DNA of 64,000 nucleotides from Deltaproteobacteria bacterium. GTDB lineage: Bacteria > UBA10199 > DSSB01 > JACPFA01. The DNA lies in contig JACPFA010000033.1 of the NCBI GenBank assembly GCA_016183235.1, forward strand, positions 89,673 to 153,672, read 5' to 3'. The notes under the pieces were generated by a model. It made no database searches and was not told where the DNA came from. It worked only from the letters and a program-made list of their open reading frames with translations. Below are positions 7,959 through 16,459 of the stretch, piece after piece. Within the stretch, counting starts at the first letter, position 1. The number at the start of each line of letters is the position of its first letter. A program made the translations under genes and the position numbers.

Positions 7959-10900
7959 TTAGGGGCTTTTTTGTAAGTTCAACCTTTTTTCGAACGGAAA
8001 CAGGGCGTGCTGTGCAACCAGGAAAAGTGGAATCAACAAAAACGAAAAAAGCGTGCCCAACGTTAAGCCCCAACTCATAGCCAATGCCATAGGCCGAACA
8101 AACGGATCGGAGCCCCCCAACCCATAAGCGGTGGGCATAGTCCCCAACACGGTGGTAAGGGTGGTAAGGATGGCCGGCCGCAGACGCAACCGACAGCCTT
8201 GTAACAGGGCATCTTTAAAGGTAGCCCCCTTCGCCAGTTGACGATTAAAAAACTCAACGATTAAGATGGCGCTATCGACCACCACCCCTGCCATCCCCAC
8301 CAACCCCAACATGGCCAAGAAATTAAGATTAAGCCCATGACTAAAAAACGCAAAATAAATCCCCACCACCCCTAAAGGAATCGTAAACATAATCATAAAA
8401 GGTTGAACCACCGAGCGTAGGGTTGCAGCAATAATCACAAAGATGAGAAAGAGAGCCACGAGAAAGGCCTTGGTTAGTTGGCCCATACTTTCTTGAATAT
8501 CTTCAAGCTCACCCCCAAATTCCACAAGCACCCCTGGAAATTGGCTTTGAATTTTTTGCAGTTCGGCCTCCATCTTTCGATTCACAGCAATGGGAGTGGT
8601 TGTTGAAATATCGACATTGGCCGATACCGTAATAACCCGTTGACGATCTTCATGTTTGATCGCTGAAAAAATTTGGCCCGTTTGAAAAGCCCCTAGGGAT
8701 TTAAGTGGAATCAAATTCCCTTTAGCATTTGCCACAAAAATATTCTCCAAGGTGCTGGCTTTTTTACGTTCGGTTTCAGGGAATCGCACCACAACATCAA
8801 TATCTTCATCACCTTCTCGAATATGCGTCGCCACATTACCTTCCATGGCGGTCCGCACCGCTATGGCCACATCTTCAAAGCTAAGCCCTGCCTGGCTTAA
8901 ACTATCTTGGCTTAAGATAGCTTTAAGTTCTTGATTGCCAATATCAAAATCTCTTTTCACATCTAAAACGCCGGTGAGCTTTTGCAGCTCTTGGATGCCA
9001 ATGCTACTGGCCTGAATCAACCTGTTTAAATCGTCGCCCTTAAACTTAAGTTCTACCGGCCGTTTGCGGCTGGGGTTATGCACCACTTCATCAAAAGAAA
9101 TCTTTTTGAATCCGGTAAGTTTATCGGTTTGTTCTCGTAGGGCCTGAATAATTTCTATTGAACTGCGCTTGCGATCGACCTCGGGGACTAAATGCACCAT
9201 GATTTGCCCGAGGTAAGGTTCGCGCTGGGTGAGATCATCGCGCGGATGAAGTTGCACAATCCCCCCTTCGGTGACAAAATCTTCAACTTCGGTGGAAGGC
9301 AGGGCTGCTAGGAGTGCTTCAATTTCTTTTAATTTCTCCATGGTTTTTTCTACCGGCGCACCTTGTTCAAGTTCAACGCGAACAAAAAATCGGTCGACCC
9401 CACCGGTCGGAAAGTGAACATAAGGAATGACTCGAGAACCAACCACTAAAAGAAAACCGGTAAGCAAAACAGCCCCTACACTTAAAAAAACGGCCGTTTT
9501 TTTCAAATTGGCAATGGCAGATAAATACTTGCCATAGCTGCGATCAAGGAATGACATCACTCTGGAGCGTTTAACTTCAACGACCTTGCCCTTCGCCCAC
9601 TTAGAAAGTTCAAGCATGTGGTTGGGCAAAATAAATAGCGCCTCTACTAAAGAAACACTCAACGCTAAGGTGATAATCAGGGGAATTTGCCGCACAAATT
9701 TACCCGTTAAATCAGACATCATCAAAAGAGGAACAAAAGCGGTAATCGTTGTTAAAACCGTCGCCATGATGGGGCGAGTCACTTCTGCAGAACCGTGCAG
9801 CACAGCATCCTGATAATTTTTACCCGATTCTAAATGCCGCTGAATGTTCTCGGCCATCACCAGGTCTTCATCTACCAGCATACCCGACACCATAATAAGC
9901 CCAAACATAGAAAGTAAATTAATGGAAAGCCCCGTCATTTTCATCAGAGCTAAGGTGCCCAAGAAAGCAATGGCCATTCCAAACAAGGCACTGAGCGCTG
10001 CACGTTTGGATAGGAAAAAAATTAAAGGGATCAATAAAAAAATCAAACCGTAGGTGCCATTATTTAACAACACATTGAGCCGACGTTTGACAAAATAAGT
10101 CATGTCGTTGTGTACACTCACCTGAATGCCCGCTGGTTTACGTTTGGAATATTCAGCAAGTTTAAGCTTCACTTCATCCATGAGACGAATAGCATCGTAA
10201 CTACTACGTTTGATGATGAGAAGATTGGTGGCCTCACGCCCGTTGGTACGTAAAGGATAATTATTTTCTTCAAACCCAAAACTCACTTGTGCGACATCTT
10301 TGATCTTAATGGAATAGCCCGCATCGTTACTGCGCAACACAATATTTTCAATTTCAACCTGGGTTTCAAATTCACCCGAAACACGCAATAAATGCTCTTT
10401 ACCCCCTTCTACCACCCTGCCCCCTGGCACATTGACATTGGTCTTTTTCAATACCTGCACCACTTCATTCAACGAAACATGGTAAAGCTTTAATTTTTCA
10501 GGATCGACATAAACAGAAAATTCAGGATCTCGGTAACCTTTACGTTGAATCGAAGAAATACCCTTCATATCGAGTAATATGGTTTCTAAAAAACTCACTT
10601 CTTGCCGTAAAATTTTTGGATCTACTTCTCCCGCAATAGAAATTTCTGCCAAAGGGTCGCCCTTGGTGGTAATTTCTTGAACTACGGGTTTATCTTCTAG
10701 GTCGCTTGGCAAGTCTTCGACACGATCAACGGCCCGCTGAATATTATTAATAATTTTGCTTTTATCCGAGGCATCGGGCTCAAGGGTAAGATTGATAATT
10801 GAAATACCTTCTGCCGAAACCGAACTGGTCTTTTTAATGTCATCAACCTCTTTTAATTCTTTTTCGATCGGTAGGGTGATGAGTTTTTCAATTTGAGCGG

Positions 10901-11072
10901 CAGTGGCTCCGGGGTAGCGAGTTTGAATAATCACCCGATCAAATTCAATATTGGGAAACACATCCCGATTCATGGTTGAAACGGAATAAATCCCAACCCC
11001 CAAAATTAGGAGGGTCAAGAGATTAACCAAGATACCATTATTAATGGAGAACTTCGTCAGTGACACCAGCAA
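7959..11072 (-). CDS. RND-family efflux permease (AcrB/MdtB type)
   Basis: This 1,037-residue inner-membrane transporter uses the proton gradient to expel substrates. It begins with a first membrane helix and the family's FPNIEFDRVII..YPGA segment. TM4 carries SGMLVDEDLVMAENI, in which the proton-relay acidic residues are D-E-D. The second half repeats the layout with GMAGVVVDSAILIVEF and ends with TM helices (FSFLLIPLFLV). Length fits the family. It overlaps the upstream TolC gene by 32 bases. No membrane-fusion adaptor gene lies beside them. Confidence 0.95.
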   Translation of the reverse strand: MLVSLTKFSINNGILVNLLTLLILGVGIYSVSTMNRDVFPNIEFDRVIIQTRYPGATAAQIEKLITLPIEKELKEVDDIKKTSSVSAEGISIINLTLEPDASDKSKIINNIQRAVDRVEDLPSDLEDKPVVQEITTKGDPLAEISIAGEVDPKILRQEVSFLETILLDMKGISSIQRKGYRDPEFSVYVDPEKLKLYHVSLNEVVQVLKKTNVNVPGGRVVEGGKEHLLRVSGEFETQVEIENIVLRSNDAGYSIKIKDVAQVSFGFEENNYPLRTNGREATNLLIIKRSSYDAIRLMDEVKLKLAEYSKRKPAGIQVSVHNDMTYFVKRRLNVLLNNGTYGLIFLLIPLIFFLSKRAALSALFGMAIAFLGTLALMKMTGLSINLLSMFGLIMVSGMLVDEDLVMAENIQRHLESGKNYQDAVLHGSAEVTRPIMATVLTTITAFVPLLMMSDLTGKFVRQIPLIITLALSVSLVEALFILPNHMLELSKWAKGKVVEVKRSRVMSFLDRSYGKYLSAIANLKKTAVFLSVGAVLLTGFLLVVGSRVIPYVHFPTGGVDRFFVRVELEQGAPVEKTMEKLKEIEALLAALPSTEVEDFVTEGGIVQLHPRDDLTQREPYLGQIMVHLVPEVDRKRSSIEIIQALREQTDKLTGFKKISFDEVVHNPSRKRPVELKFKGDDLNRLIQASSIGIQELQKLTGVLDVKRDFDIGNQELKAILSQDSLSQAGLSFEDVAIAVRTAMEGNVATHIREGDEDIDVVVRFPETERKKASTLENIFVANAKGNLIPLKSLGAFQTGQIFSAIKHEDRQRVITVSANVDISTTTPIAVNRKMEAELQKIQSQFPGVLVEFGGELEDIQESMGQLTKAFLVALFLIFVIIAATLRSVVQPFMIMFTIPLGVVGIYFAFFSHGLNLNFLAMLGLVGMAGVVVDSAILIVEFFNRQLAKGATFKDALLQGCRLRLRPAILTTLTTVLGTMPTAYGLGGSDPFVRPMALAMSWGLTLGTLFSFLLIPLFLVAQHALFPFEKRLNLQKSP

Positions 11073-12558
11073 ACTCCAAGGGAATGAGGTCTCCCATCGC
11101 TAACTTTAACTTTAAATAACCCAGCTGATAATTCAGCCAAGCTTCCAACAAAAATTTTTCTTGTTGCATAAATTCGTTTTGGTAACGCAGCACCCAATCG
11201 GTTGAAGAACGCCCCACCAGAAATTTTGCCATCTCTAAATTTAATTTTTGCTTATGCAGGCTAACGGTTTGGGCAAAATTGCTAATCTGACTTCTTCTAA
11301 AATTCAAATCTCGATAGGCATCTTCAACTTCTTGGATAATCTGTGCCTCTAACTGTTTTAATTTTAAAAGAGTTCGGGCCTTGTCTAATTCGGCACGGGC
11401 CAGTTCGCTTTTTGCCAAGCGGTTCTGAGCCGACAAACTAAACTGCATACCAAAAAGCCAATTAGGATGACTAAAATCAAAGGTCTCGCCCACGGTTTTA
11501 TCTAATTTGCGATCAATCCCATTTAATTCAAGTGAGCCAAACAAATCGAGGCTGGGCCATTTTTTGTTTTTTTCTAAAACCACCTGAATTTTTTTGGCAG
11601 CCAATTCTTTTTCTAAGGCTAAAAAATCTGGCCTTTGCGTAAGGGCCATTCTTTTTGCTTCTGCTTTGGATTTAAGTGCATGAGTATTGAAAAGACTCCC
11701 CTTCACATTAAGCTTAGTTTCCTGGCTTAACGCCAATTGCTCTTTTAATTGTAACTGATAAGCCTGAATATAACTTTGCGCAGTTAACACTTCGTTGTGG
11801 CGTTCAAAAACCGAGGCCTTGGCCGCTAACACATCGGTGTCTTCGGAAAGCCCGAGAGATTTTTTCTGAAGATTGGTTTCTAAAAAATTCTTTCCAATTT
11901 TTTCATACTCATGGGCCCACGTTAAATATTGATAGGCCGTCATGAGGTTCCAATAAGTCTGCAAACTTTTGACCAGAATGGCTTGTAACTTAAAGGTCTT
12001 TTGTAAAGTAGCACTTTGAGTATTAAATTTGGCTATTTCAATAGGGTTTTTGTCTAATAAACCCATGCGATTTTTTAGTAAAGGAACTGAGGTTTCTAGC
12101 TTCACGGTTGATTCATGCAAAGTCGAGTCGGTATAAAAAGGGGAATTAGTCGAAAAGCGCTCGTGATTAAGCGACAGTTTGCTATCAATCCCAAGGGGGA
12201 ACCGCTGGCTGGCTTCAACATTCAGATTTAAAGCACGATTGTCAGTGCCAAATACAATTGAAGACTCATCACCTTGATCAATATTATAAGACGCAAGCCC
12301 AGTCACCTTAGTATCATAAACACTTTTGGCTTTCAATTCGCCGGTAGCAACGATCTTAGAATTAATTTCTTCTATTTTGACCTGAAAATGATCCCGCAAA
12401 ACCCTTTCGATAATCTCTGGTTCGCCTATTTTTAGAGTTTCAGCTTGAATCGGTAATGATGAAAAAAAGATCAGCCCCAAGGAGAAAAAATGTCTCAAAC
12501 TAAAAATTCTAACCGGGTTTTTGTGCACAATGCCTATCCTAAAGGTTAATTGCCTCAT
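11041..12558 (-). CDS. TolC-family outer-membrane efflux protein
   Basis: The 505-residue protein has a signal peptide (core FFSLGLIFFSSLPIQA), then two alpha-helical OEP repeats with stretches such as QRPDFLALEKELAAKKI and LELNGIDRK, and a coiled-coil end. It would form the outer-membrane exit duct for the RND permease whose gene overlaps its 3' end. The N-region before the signal core is long. A GTG at 12528 (reading VHKNPVRIF) would give a more typical signal peptide, so the start is uncertain by 10 codons. Confidence 0.9.
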   Translation of the reverse strand: MRQLTFRIGIVHKNPVRIFSLRHFFSLGLIFFSSLPIQAETLKIGEPEIIERVLRDHFQVKIEEINSKIVATGELKAKSVYDTKVTGLASYNIDQGDESSIVFGTDNRALNLNVEASQRFPLGIDSKLSLNHERFSTNSPFYTDSTLHESTVKLETSVPLLKNRMGLLDKNPIEIAKFNTQSATLQKTFKLQAILVKSLQTYWNLMTAYQYLTWAHEYEKIGKNFLETNLQKKSLGLSEDTDVLAAKASVFERHNEVLTAQSYIQAYQLQLKEQLALSQETKLNVKGSLFNTHALKSKAEAKRMALTQRPDFLALEKELAAKKIQVVLEKNKKWPSLDLFGSLELNGIDRKLDKTVGETFDFSHPNWLFGMQFSLSAQNRLAKSELARAELDKARTLLKLKQLEAQIIQEVEDAYRDLNFRRSQISNFAQTVSLHKQKLNLEMAKFLVGRSSTDWVLRYQNEFMQQEKFLLEAWLNYQLGYLKLKLAMGDLIPLEFAGVTDEVLH

Positions 12559-12613
12559 TGCCTGGCTTATCAGAAATTATTGAAATAATTAGAAAAATGG
12601 CTATACTTCCACC

Positions 12614-12720
12614 CTAGTGCTTCGACAATTTAATTATTTTCTCTTTGAGAAAATAATTAAACGCTCAGCACTAGTCCTGAGCGCTATTATAAGATAAAAA
12701 TTAAGCTGTCGAAGGACTAG
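12614..12720. repeat. three-hairpin palindromic repeat
   Basis: Outer arms CTAGTGCTTCGACA and TGTCGAAGGACTAG enclose two internal hairpins, AATTTAATTATTTTCTC/GAGAAAATAATTAAA and CGCTCAG/CTGAGCG. The outer words resemble a widespread palindrome reading AGTCCTGAGC..TGTCGAAGGACT. It lies between the divergent TolC and sigma-factor genes. Confidence 0.75.
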
Positions 12721-12846
12721 AATTATCTAGCTGGCTTTATCATGATTTGTTAGATCGATCAATGCTAGCCACATCGTCTCTTTAAAAGAGGGCTTTGTTT
12801 TAAGTCCGCTTGATTCGATGTTGGTTAGGCTTTAGGGTTAAACCCA

Positions 12847-13491
12847 ATGAAACATGCCCATAGCCTCGAAAACCCAACCGACTCCAAGCAGTCTTGGCCC
12901 GACGAAAAATTAATTAAGGGGTATTTAAAAGGAGAGATGGATTGTTTCAGGGTCATTTACGATCGCTATCAGCAACGGGTTTTTTTTATAACCCGTCGCT
13001 ATTTTAACGATGGCAATAAGGCCGAAGAAGTTTTTCAAGAAATCTTTTTAAAGGTCATTCAAAAACTGTCAGGTTATCAAAACACCGGGTCGTTTCGCGC
13101 GTGGCTATTTAAACTTTGCCGCAACCATTGCATTGATGTGATTCGTAGTCAGGCCAGAAAAAAAGAAGTAAATGAGAGTAATCTGCATTCTAATCACGAT
13201 TCGGAAGACAATGCTGGAGTTTTGGATGAACTGGCAACCGTTGAGGCCACGATGGAAAATCACACCTATGATCAACAACTGGCAAAAAAATTAGACCTGG
13301 CCTTAACTAGCCTACCTGAAGAACAAAAAGAGGTTTTTTTGCTTAAAGAAAGGGGCGGCCTGACCTTTGAAGAAATTGCCGAAATGATTCAAGTGTCAGT
13401 AAACACGGCCAAGAGTCGCATGCGTTATGCCTTAAAAAGTTTACGCCGTTCACTCAAAAGTAAATCTTACGTTAAGGAAACATTGCAATGA
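12847..13491 (+). CDS. ECF-type RNA polymerase sigma factor
   Basis: The 214-residue protein carries sigma region 2 (YDRYQQRVFFITRRYF, KAEEVFQEIFLKV, FRAWLFKLCRNHCIDVIR). After a variable acidic linker comes region 4 (LPEEQKEVFLLKERGGLTFEEIAEMIQVSVNTAKSRM). It should direct RNA polymerase to a small stress or envelope regulon. Its stop overlaps the ATG of an anti-sigma factor with a zinc finger and one membrane helix, the usual coupled pair. No region 3 is present. Confidence 0.93.
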   Translation: MKHAHSLENPTDSKQSWPDEKLIKGYLKGEMDCFRVIYDRYQQRVFFITRRYFNDGNKAEEVFQEIFLKVIQKLSGYQNTGSFRAWLFKLCRNHCIDVIRSQARKKEVNESNLHSNHDSEDNAGVLDELATVEATMENHTYDQQLAKKLDLALTSLPEEQKEVFLLKERGGLTFEEIAEMIQVSVNTAKSRMRYALKSLRRSLKSKSYVKETLQ

Positions 13492-14282
13492 ATTGCCAAG
13501 AATTCGAAGCAAAAATTGAAGATTTATTCTTAGGCGAACTCTCCGGTAGCGAAGAAGATCGCATGGAAAATCATATTGCCGAATGCAGCCATTGCGAAGA
13601 TTTGTGGATGGAACATCGAGAGATTCAAAAAGGCATTCAAGCCCTGGCCGAATTGGAGCGCCCCAGTGGCATAACCACGGCTAACATTTTAAAAGCCGCT
13701 AACGATCAAATCACTCGAAAAAAATTTGTGTTAGCTAGATTTTTATTAACTTTTACTCGGCCGGCTTACGCGGGTTTATTTGCCTTAGTACTCACCGCAG
13801 GTCTTGGGATCTTTGCCCATCACTTGGGGATTTTTTCTTCGCACAAACAAAATGAAATCATGCTACCTCATATGCCCGCCTCTTCGGTAAAAGAACTCCC
13901 CACTACACCTACTACCCCACCTAAACAAAATGTGAGTGCCCCTGAGCCTGATAAAGATAGAATAGTAAAAAGAGACGAAAAAGATTTAGAGGTCGTCCCT
14001 GTTACAACAGGCACGATTACCCCTTCTGTTCCTGTAGAACACGCCCTCGATGAAAAACCGAAGGCACAGCAAGAAGCCCAAAAAATAACCAATACCAGTG
14101 CACCTGCAGGGCTTGGTGTTGTCACAGACCACTTTGCAGAACAAACCGATGATCCACAATACCTTCAGGCCATTGACGATATCGACAAGGGAAATTGCAA
14201 ACGCGCAAAAAAGACTTTAAAAAAACTTTTACAAAAAAACGCCCGCCCCGAATACGAACAAGCCCTTAAAAAATGTCAGTAG
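13488..14282 (+). CDS. membrane anti-sigma factor with zinc-finger (zf-HC2) domain
   Basis: Residues 1-50 form an anti-sigma zinc finger: an early Cys, then HIAECSHCEDLW with the HxxxCxxC signature. One hydrophobic segment near residue 100 (AGLFALVLTAGLGIFAHH) would anchor it in the inner membrane. The remaining 140 residues are Pro/Thr-rich and charged, followed by a short helical end (KGNCKRAKKTLKKLLQK) that is probably periplasmic. The ATGA overlap with the sigma gene supports a regulatory pair. The signal it senses is unknown. Confidence 0.87.
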   Translation: MNCQEFEAKIEDLFLGELSGSEEDRMENHIAECSHCEDLWMEHREIQKGIQALAELERPSGITTANILKAANDQITRKKFVLARFLLTFTRPAYAGLFALVLTAGLGIFAHHLGIFSSHKQNEIMLPHMPASSVKELPTTPTTPPKQNVSAPEPDKDRIVKRDEKDLEVVPVTTGTITPSVPVEHALDEKPKAQQEAQKITNTSAPAGLGVVTDHFAEQTDDPQYLQAIDDIDKGNCKRAKKTLKKLLQKNARPEYEQALKKCQ

Positions 14283-14353
14283 CTTAAAAAAACCAGTTTC
14301 ATATTTCATTTGACTTTTACTATAGTATTTTAACTTTTTGATAGTATATTTTC

Positions 14354-14430
14354 TGTCATCCTCGCGAAGGCGGGGATCCAGTTCTGTAAGTAGGGTTAGG
14401 CACTGGATCCCCGCCTTCGCGGGGATGACA
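14354..14430. repeat. dispersed palindrome, 28-base arms
   Basis: TGTCATCC..GCGAAGGCGGGGATCCAG is matched by CTGGATCCCCGCCTTCGC..GGATGACA, with one short unique loop. It sits between the anti-sigma gene and the convergent small membrane-protein genes, and could act as a bidirectional terminator. Confidence 0.85.
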
Positions 14431-14485
14431 GCCTATTTAAAAATTGAAACACTATATTATTCTGACATTTATTGAACCTTTATCG

Positions 14486-14869
14486 TTATGCCCTATTATT
14501 TTTGGGGGCTCTATCTTCAAACACTTTTTTGGCATTTAATTTGGCTAATTCTTGAAAATCATAAAAAAATATTTTTCCATTGCCTTGAAGATTCCAAATC
14601 GCAAAAGACCGCTGAAATTTATTCTTAATACATTTTTTGTAAACAACCCAACCCACAACCATAAGGAGAATTAAAACTATAGCTGCAATACGCAACCCCA
14701 TAATTATAAATAATAAAAATTCTGAACCTAGAATTATAAGGATTAAACTAGAAAAAATTGTAAGATAAACATGCGACTTAATCCTTTGATCTTCATAACT
14801 ATCATACGTATCTATATATATACGATGAGTTCGGCTTAAACTCAGCCAATTTACATAATTCATCTTCAT
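14486..14869 (-). CDS. small membrane protein, unknown
   Basis: The 127-residue frame has two adjacent hydrophobic segments (HVYLTIFSSLILIILGSEFLLF and IAAIVLILLMVVGWVVY), then a soluble tail. No family is recognised. Its start overlaps the end of the next upstream frame (14802-15143) by 68 bases, so the real start could be later or the pair could be one disrupted gene. AT content is high compared with housekeeping neighbours, which suggests accessory DNA. The pair lies just upstream of, and divergent from, the PanAT-like toxin-antitoxin genes. Confidence 0.5.
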   Translation of the reverse strand: MKMNYVNWLSLSRTHRIYIDTYDSYEDQRIKSHVYLTIFSSLILIILGSEFLLFIIMGLRIAAIVLILLMVVGWVVYKKCIKNKFQRSFAIWNLQGNGKIFFYDFQELAKLNAKKVFEDRAPKNNRA

Positions 14870-15143
14870 TCTCTGGTAATTTACCGTAGATTTTATTCAA
14901 AAATGTATAAAAGGCTTCATTTAGTAAAAAAACTCCTAAGACTGAAAGAAGCCAAAACCATACAAATAAAACGATTTGGGAAAAATCGTTAGTATTTTGA
15001 TTAATCCATGCACTTTGTTTCAACCATTGATGCAAATTTGAGCAATATGTGCTGCCAACAAAATATGTACTCACAACAAATAAACCACCTAAAAAGGTGT
15101 ATAATTCATCTCTTTTCAAGGTTCCTGTTGGTAAAGTAATCAT
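14802..15143 (-). CDS. small membrane protein, unknown
   Basis: From the ATG at 15143 the frame gives 113 residues (a TTG at 15194 would add 17). It has a first hydrophobic stretch (YTFLGGLFVVSTYFVGS) and a second (IVLFVWFWLLSVLGVFLL), with a soluble, acidic C-terminus. An AGG about 10 bases before the ATG is the only ribosome-site hint. No family is recognised. It and the following frame probably form a two-gene unit of membrane proteins divergent from the toxin-antitoxin operon. Confidence 0.45.
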   Translation of the reverse strand: MITLPTGTLKRDELYTFLGGLFVVSTYFVGSTYCSNLHQWLKQSAWINQNTNDFSQIVLFVWFWLLSVLGVFLLNEAFYTFLNKIYGKLPENEDELCKLAEFKPNSSYIYRYV

Positions 15144-15212
15144 GTTTTTCAGGCCTACCACGTAACCAAGGTAAACTGAACCATTTTTGATCAACTCAAA
15201 ACACTCATGATT

Positions 15213-15229
15213 TGTAAAAAAATTTTACA
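15213..15229. promoter_or_regulatory. operator-like inverted repeat of the PanAT-type operon
   Basis: TGTAAAA and its exact complement TTTTACA are separated by three bases. It lies just upstream of the -35 box. A second TTTTACA lies in the promoter spacer, so the HTH antitoxin could bind both sites and repress its own operon. Confidence 0.6.
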
Positions 15230-15235
15230 TTTCTA

Positions 15236-15264
15236 TTGACAAATTATTTTACATTTATTACTAT
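15236..15264 (+). promoter_or_regulatory. sigma-70 promoter of the PanAT-type operon
   Basis: A consensus TTGACA at 15236-15241 is followed after exactly 17 bases by TACTAT at 15259-15264. The antitoxin ATG is 40 bases downstream of the -10 box. Confidence 0.75.
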
Positions 15265-15303
15265 ACTGTTTCACTTAAAGAATATGAGGGCGATTTTTAA
15301 ATT

Positions 15304-16095
15304 ATGCTCGCAAAATTTATTCGAGAACAACGCAAAAAGCATAATCTAACTCAGGAGTTTTTAGCTTCTAAGCTAGGGATTTCTCGTCCAACCTATATGC
15401 AGGTTGAGCTTGGGGAAAGACCCTTAAAGATTCCTGAAGCTGAAAAATTGGCAGAGCTGTTTGATATTCCCATGGAAAATTTTTTACATGCTAAAGGCCA
15501 CTCTGTTTCGGTCGAAATTGAAAAACAAAAGAAGCGAGCAAAACCAGAAAAAGACACTATACGTATTAGCATTCCACAGGAGCGGGTTGATAAATTCAAA
15601 CAAGTTTTGTTCTACATTCTTAAAAAAGTGGGGGGCAAGCCTAATGTTGGCATGACAGTATTATACAAACTTCTTTACTTCATTGATTTTGACTATTACG
15701 AAAAATACGAAGAGCAGCTCATGGGGCTGGTTTACCTTAAGCATCATCATGGCCCTACCCCACTTTTATTTGAAGATCTCATTATTGAGATGGTTAAAAG
15801 TAGTGATGTGGAAATCATAAAAAGCAAGTTCTATAAATACCCCCAAACCAAATACCTTCTTAATCCAAATGTTGAACCCGATTTAAGCATCTTAAATGGT
15901 CAAGAAAAAGAACTCATTGATTGGGAGTTGCAACGACTTTCTGATTTAACGGCCAATCAGTTATCCGATCTCTCTCACAAGGATGTCCCTTGGCTCAGCA
16001 CAGAAACTGGCAAGCCTCTTGATTACGAATCAGTTTTTTATCGCACTGCCGAAACCAGCATACGGAATTATGACCACACAGACAACGCGGATTGA
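15304..16095 (+). CDS. antitoxin with XRE helix-turn-helix and Panacea (DUF4065) domain
   Basis: Residues 1-60 are an XRE-type HTH (IREQRKKHNLTQEFLASKLGISRPTYMQVE). After a basic linker, residues 95-250 match the Panacea/SocA-like domain: VGMTVLYKLLYFIDFDYYEKYEEQLMG, YLKHHHGPTP, then a C-terminal region with SDLSHKDVPW. Panacea-domain antitoxins neutralise diverse toxins encoded beside them. Here the next gene overlaps by 26 bases and encodes a RelE/ParE-like protein. The 263-residue length suits the HTH-plus-Panacea type. A consensus promoter and an inverted repeat upstream suggest autoregulation. Confidence 0.85.
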   Translation: MLAKFIREQRKKHNLTQEFLASKLGISRPTYMQVELGERPLKIPEAEKLAELFDIPMENFLHAKGHSVSVEIEKQKKRAKPEKDTIRISIPQERVDKFKQVLFYILKKVGGKPNVGMTVLYKLLYFIDFDYYEKYEEQLMGLVYLKHHHGPTPLLFEDLIIEMVKSSDVEIIKSKFYKYPQTKYLLNPNVEPDLSILNGQEKELIDWELQRLSDLTANQLSDLSHKDVPWLSTETGKPLDYESVFYRTAETSIRNYDHTDNAD

Positions 16096-16459
16096 ATATG
16101 GCGAAACTGACTCGTTCCGCAAAGATCTAAAAAGACTTCTTAAGAAATACCGAACTCTTGAAGAAGATTTAAAAACAGTCAAACGATCTGCAATTGAGCT
16201 TTATCATCTTAATAAGATAGATTCTCGTAGCATTTTTCCAATTCCTGGATTCTGCACCAAAGAAATTCAAATATGTAAAATTAAAAAATTTACCTGCAAG
16301 GCATTGAAGGGAAAAGGCGCGCAAAGTGGAATTAGAATTATTTATGCTTTTCATACTACAATTTCTAAAGTTGTCTTTATTGAAATGTATTTTAAGGCTG
16401 ACCAAGAGAATGAGAATACCCTACGCATTAACGAATATTTGAAAACAAATAACCTTTAG
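16070..16459 (+). CDS. RelE/ParE-like toxin paired with the Panacea antitoxin
   Basis: The ATG at 16070 lies inside the end of the antitoxin gene and gives 129 residues: MTTQTTRIEYGETDSFRKDL, then LEEDLKTVKRSAI, FCTKEIQICKIKKFTCKALKG, GIRIIYAF and KVVFIEMYFKADQEN. The pattern fits a RelE/ParE-fold toxin, probably an mRNA interferase, but I see no diagnostic catalytic residues. The overlap and shared promoter make the pair a type II module. The stop overlaps the convergent kinase/deaminase gene by four bases. Confidence 0.75.
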   Translation: MTTQTTRIEYGETDSFRKDLKRLLKKYRTLEEDLKTVKRSAIELYHLNKIDSRSIFPIPGFCTKEIQICKIKKFTCKALKGKGAQSGIRIIYAFHTTISKVVFIEMYFKADQENENTLRINEYLKTNNL

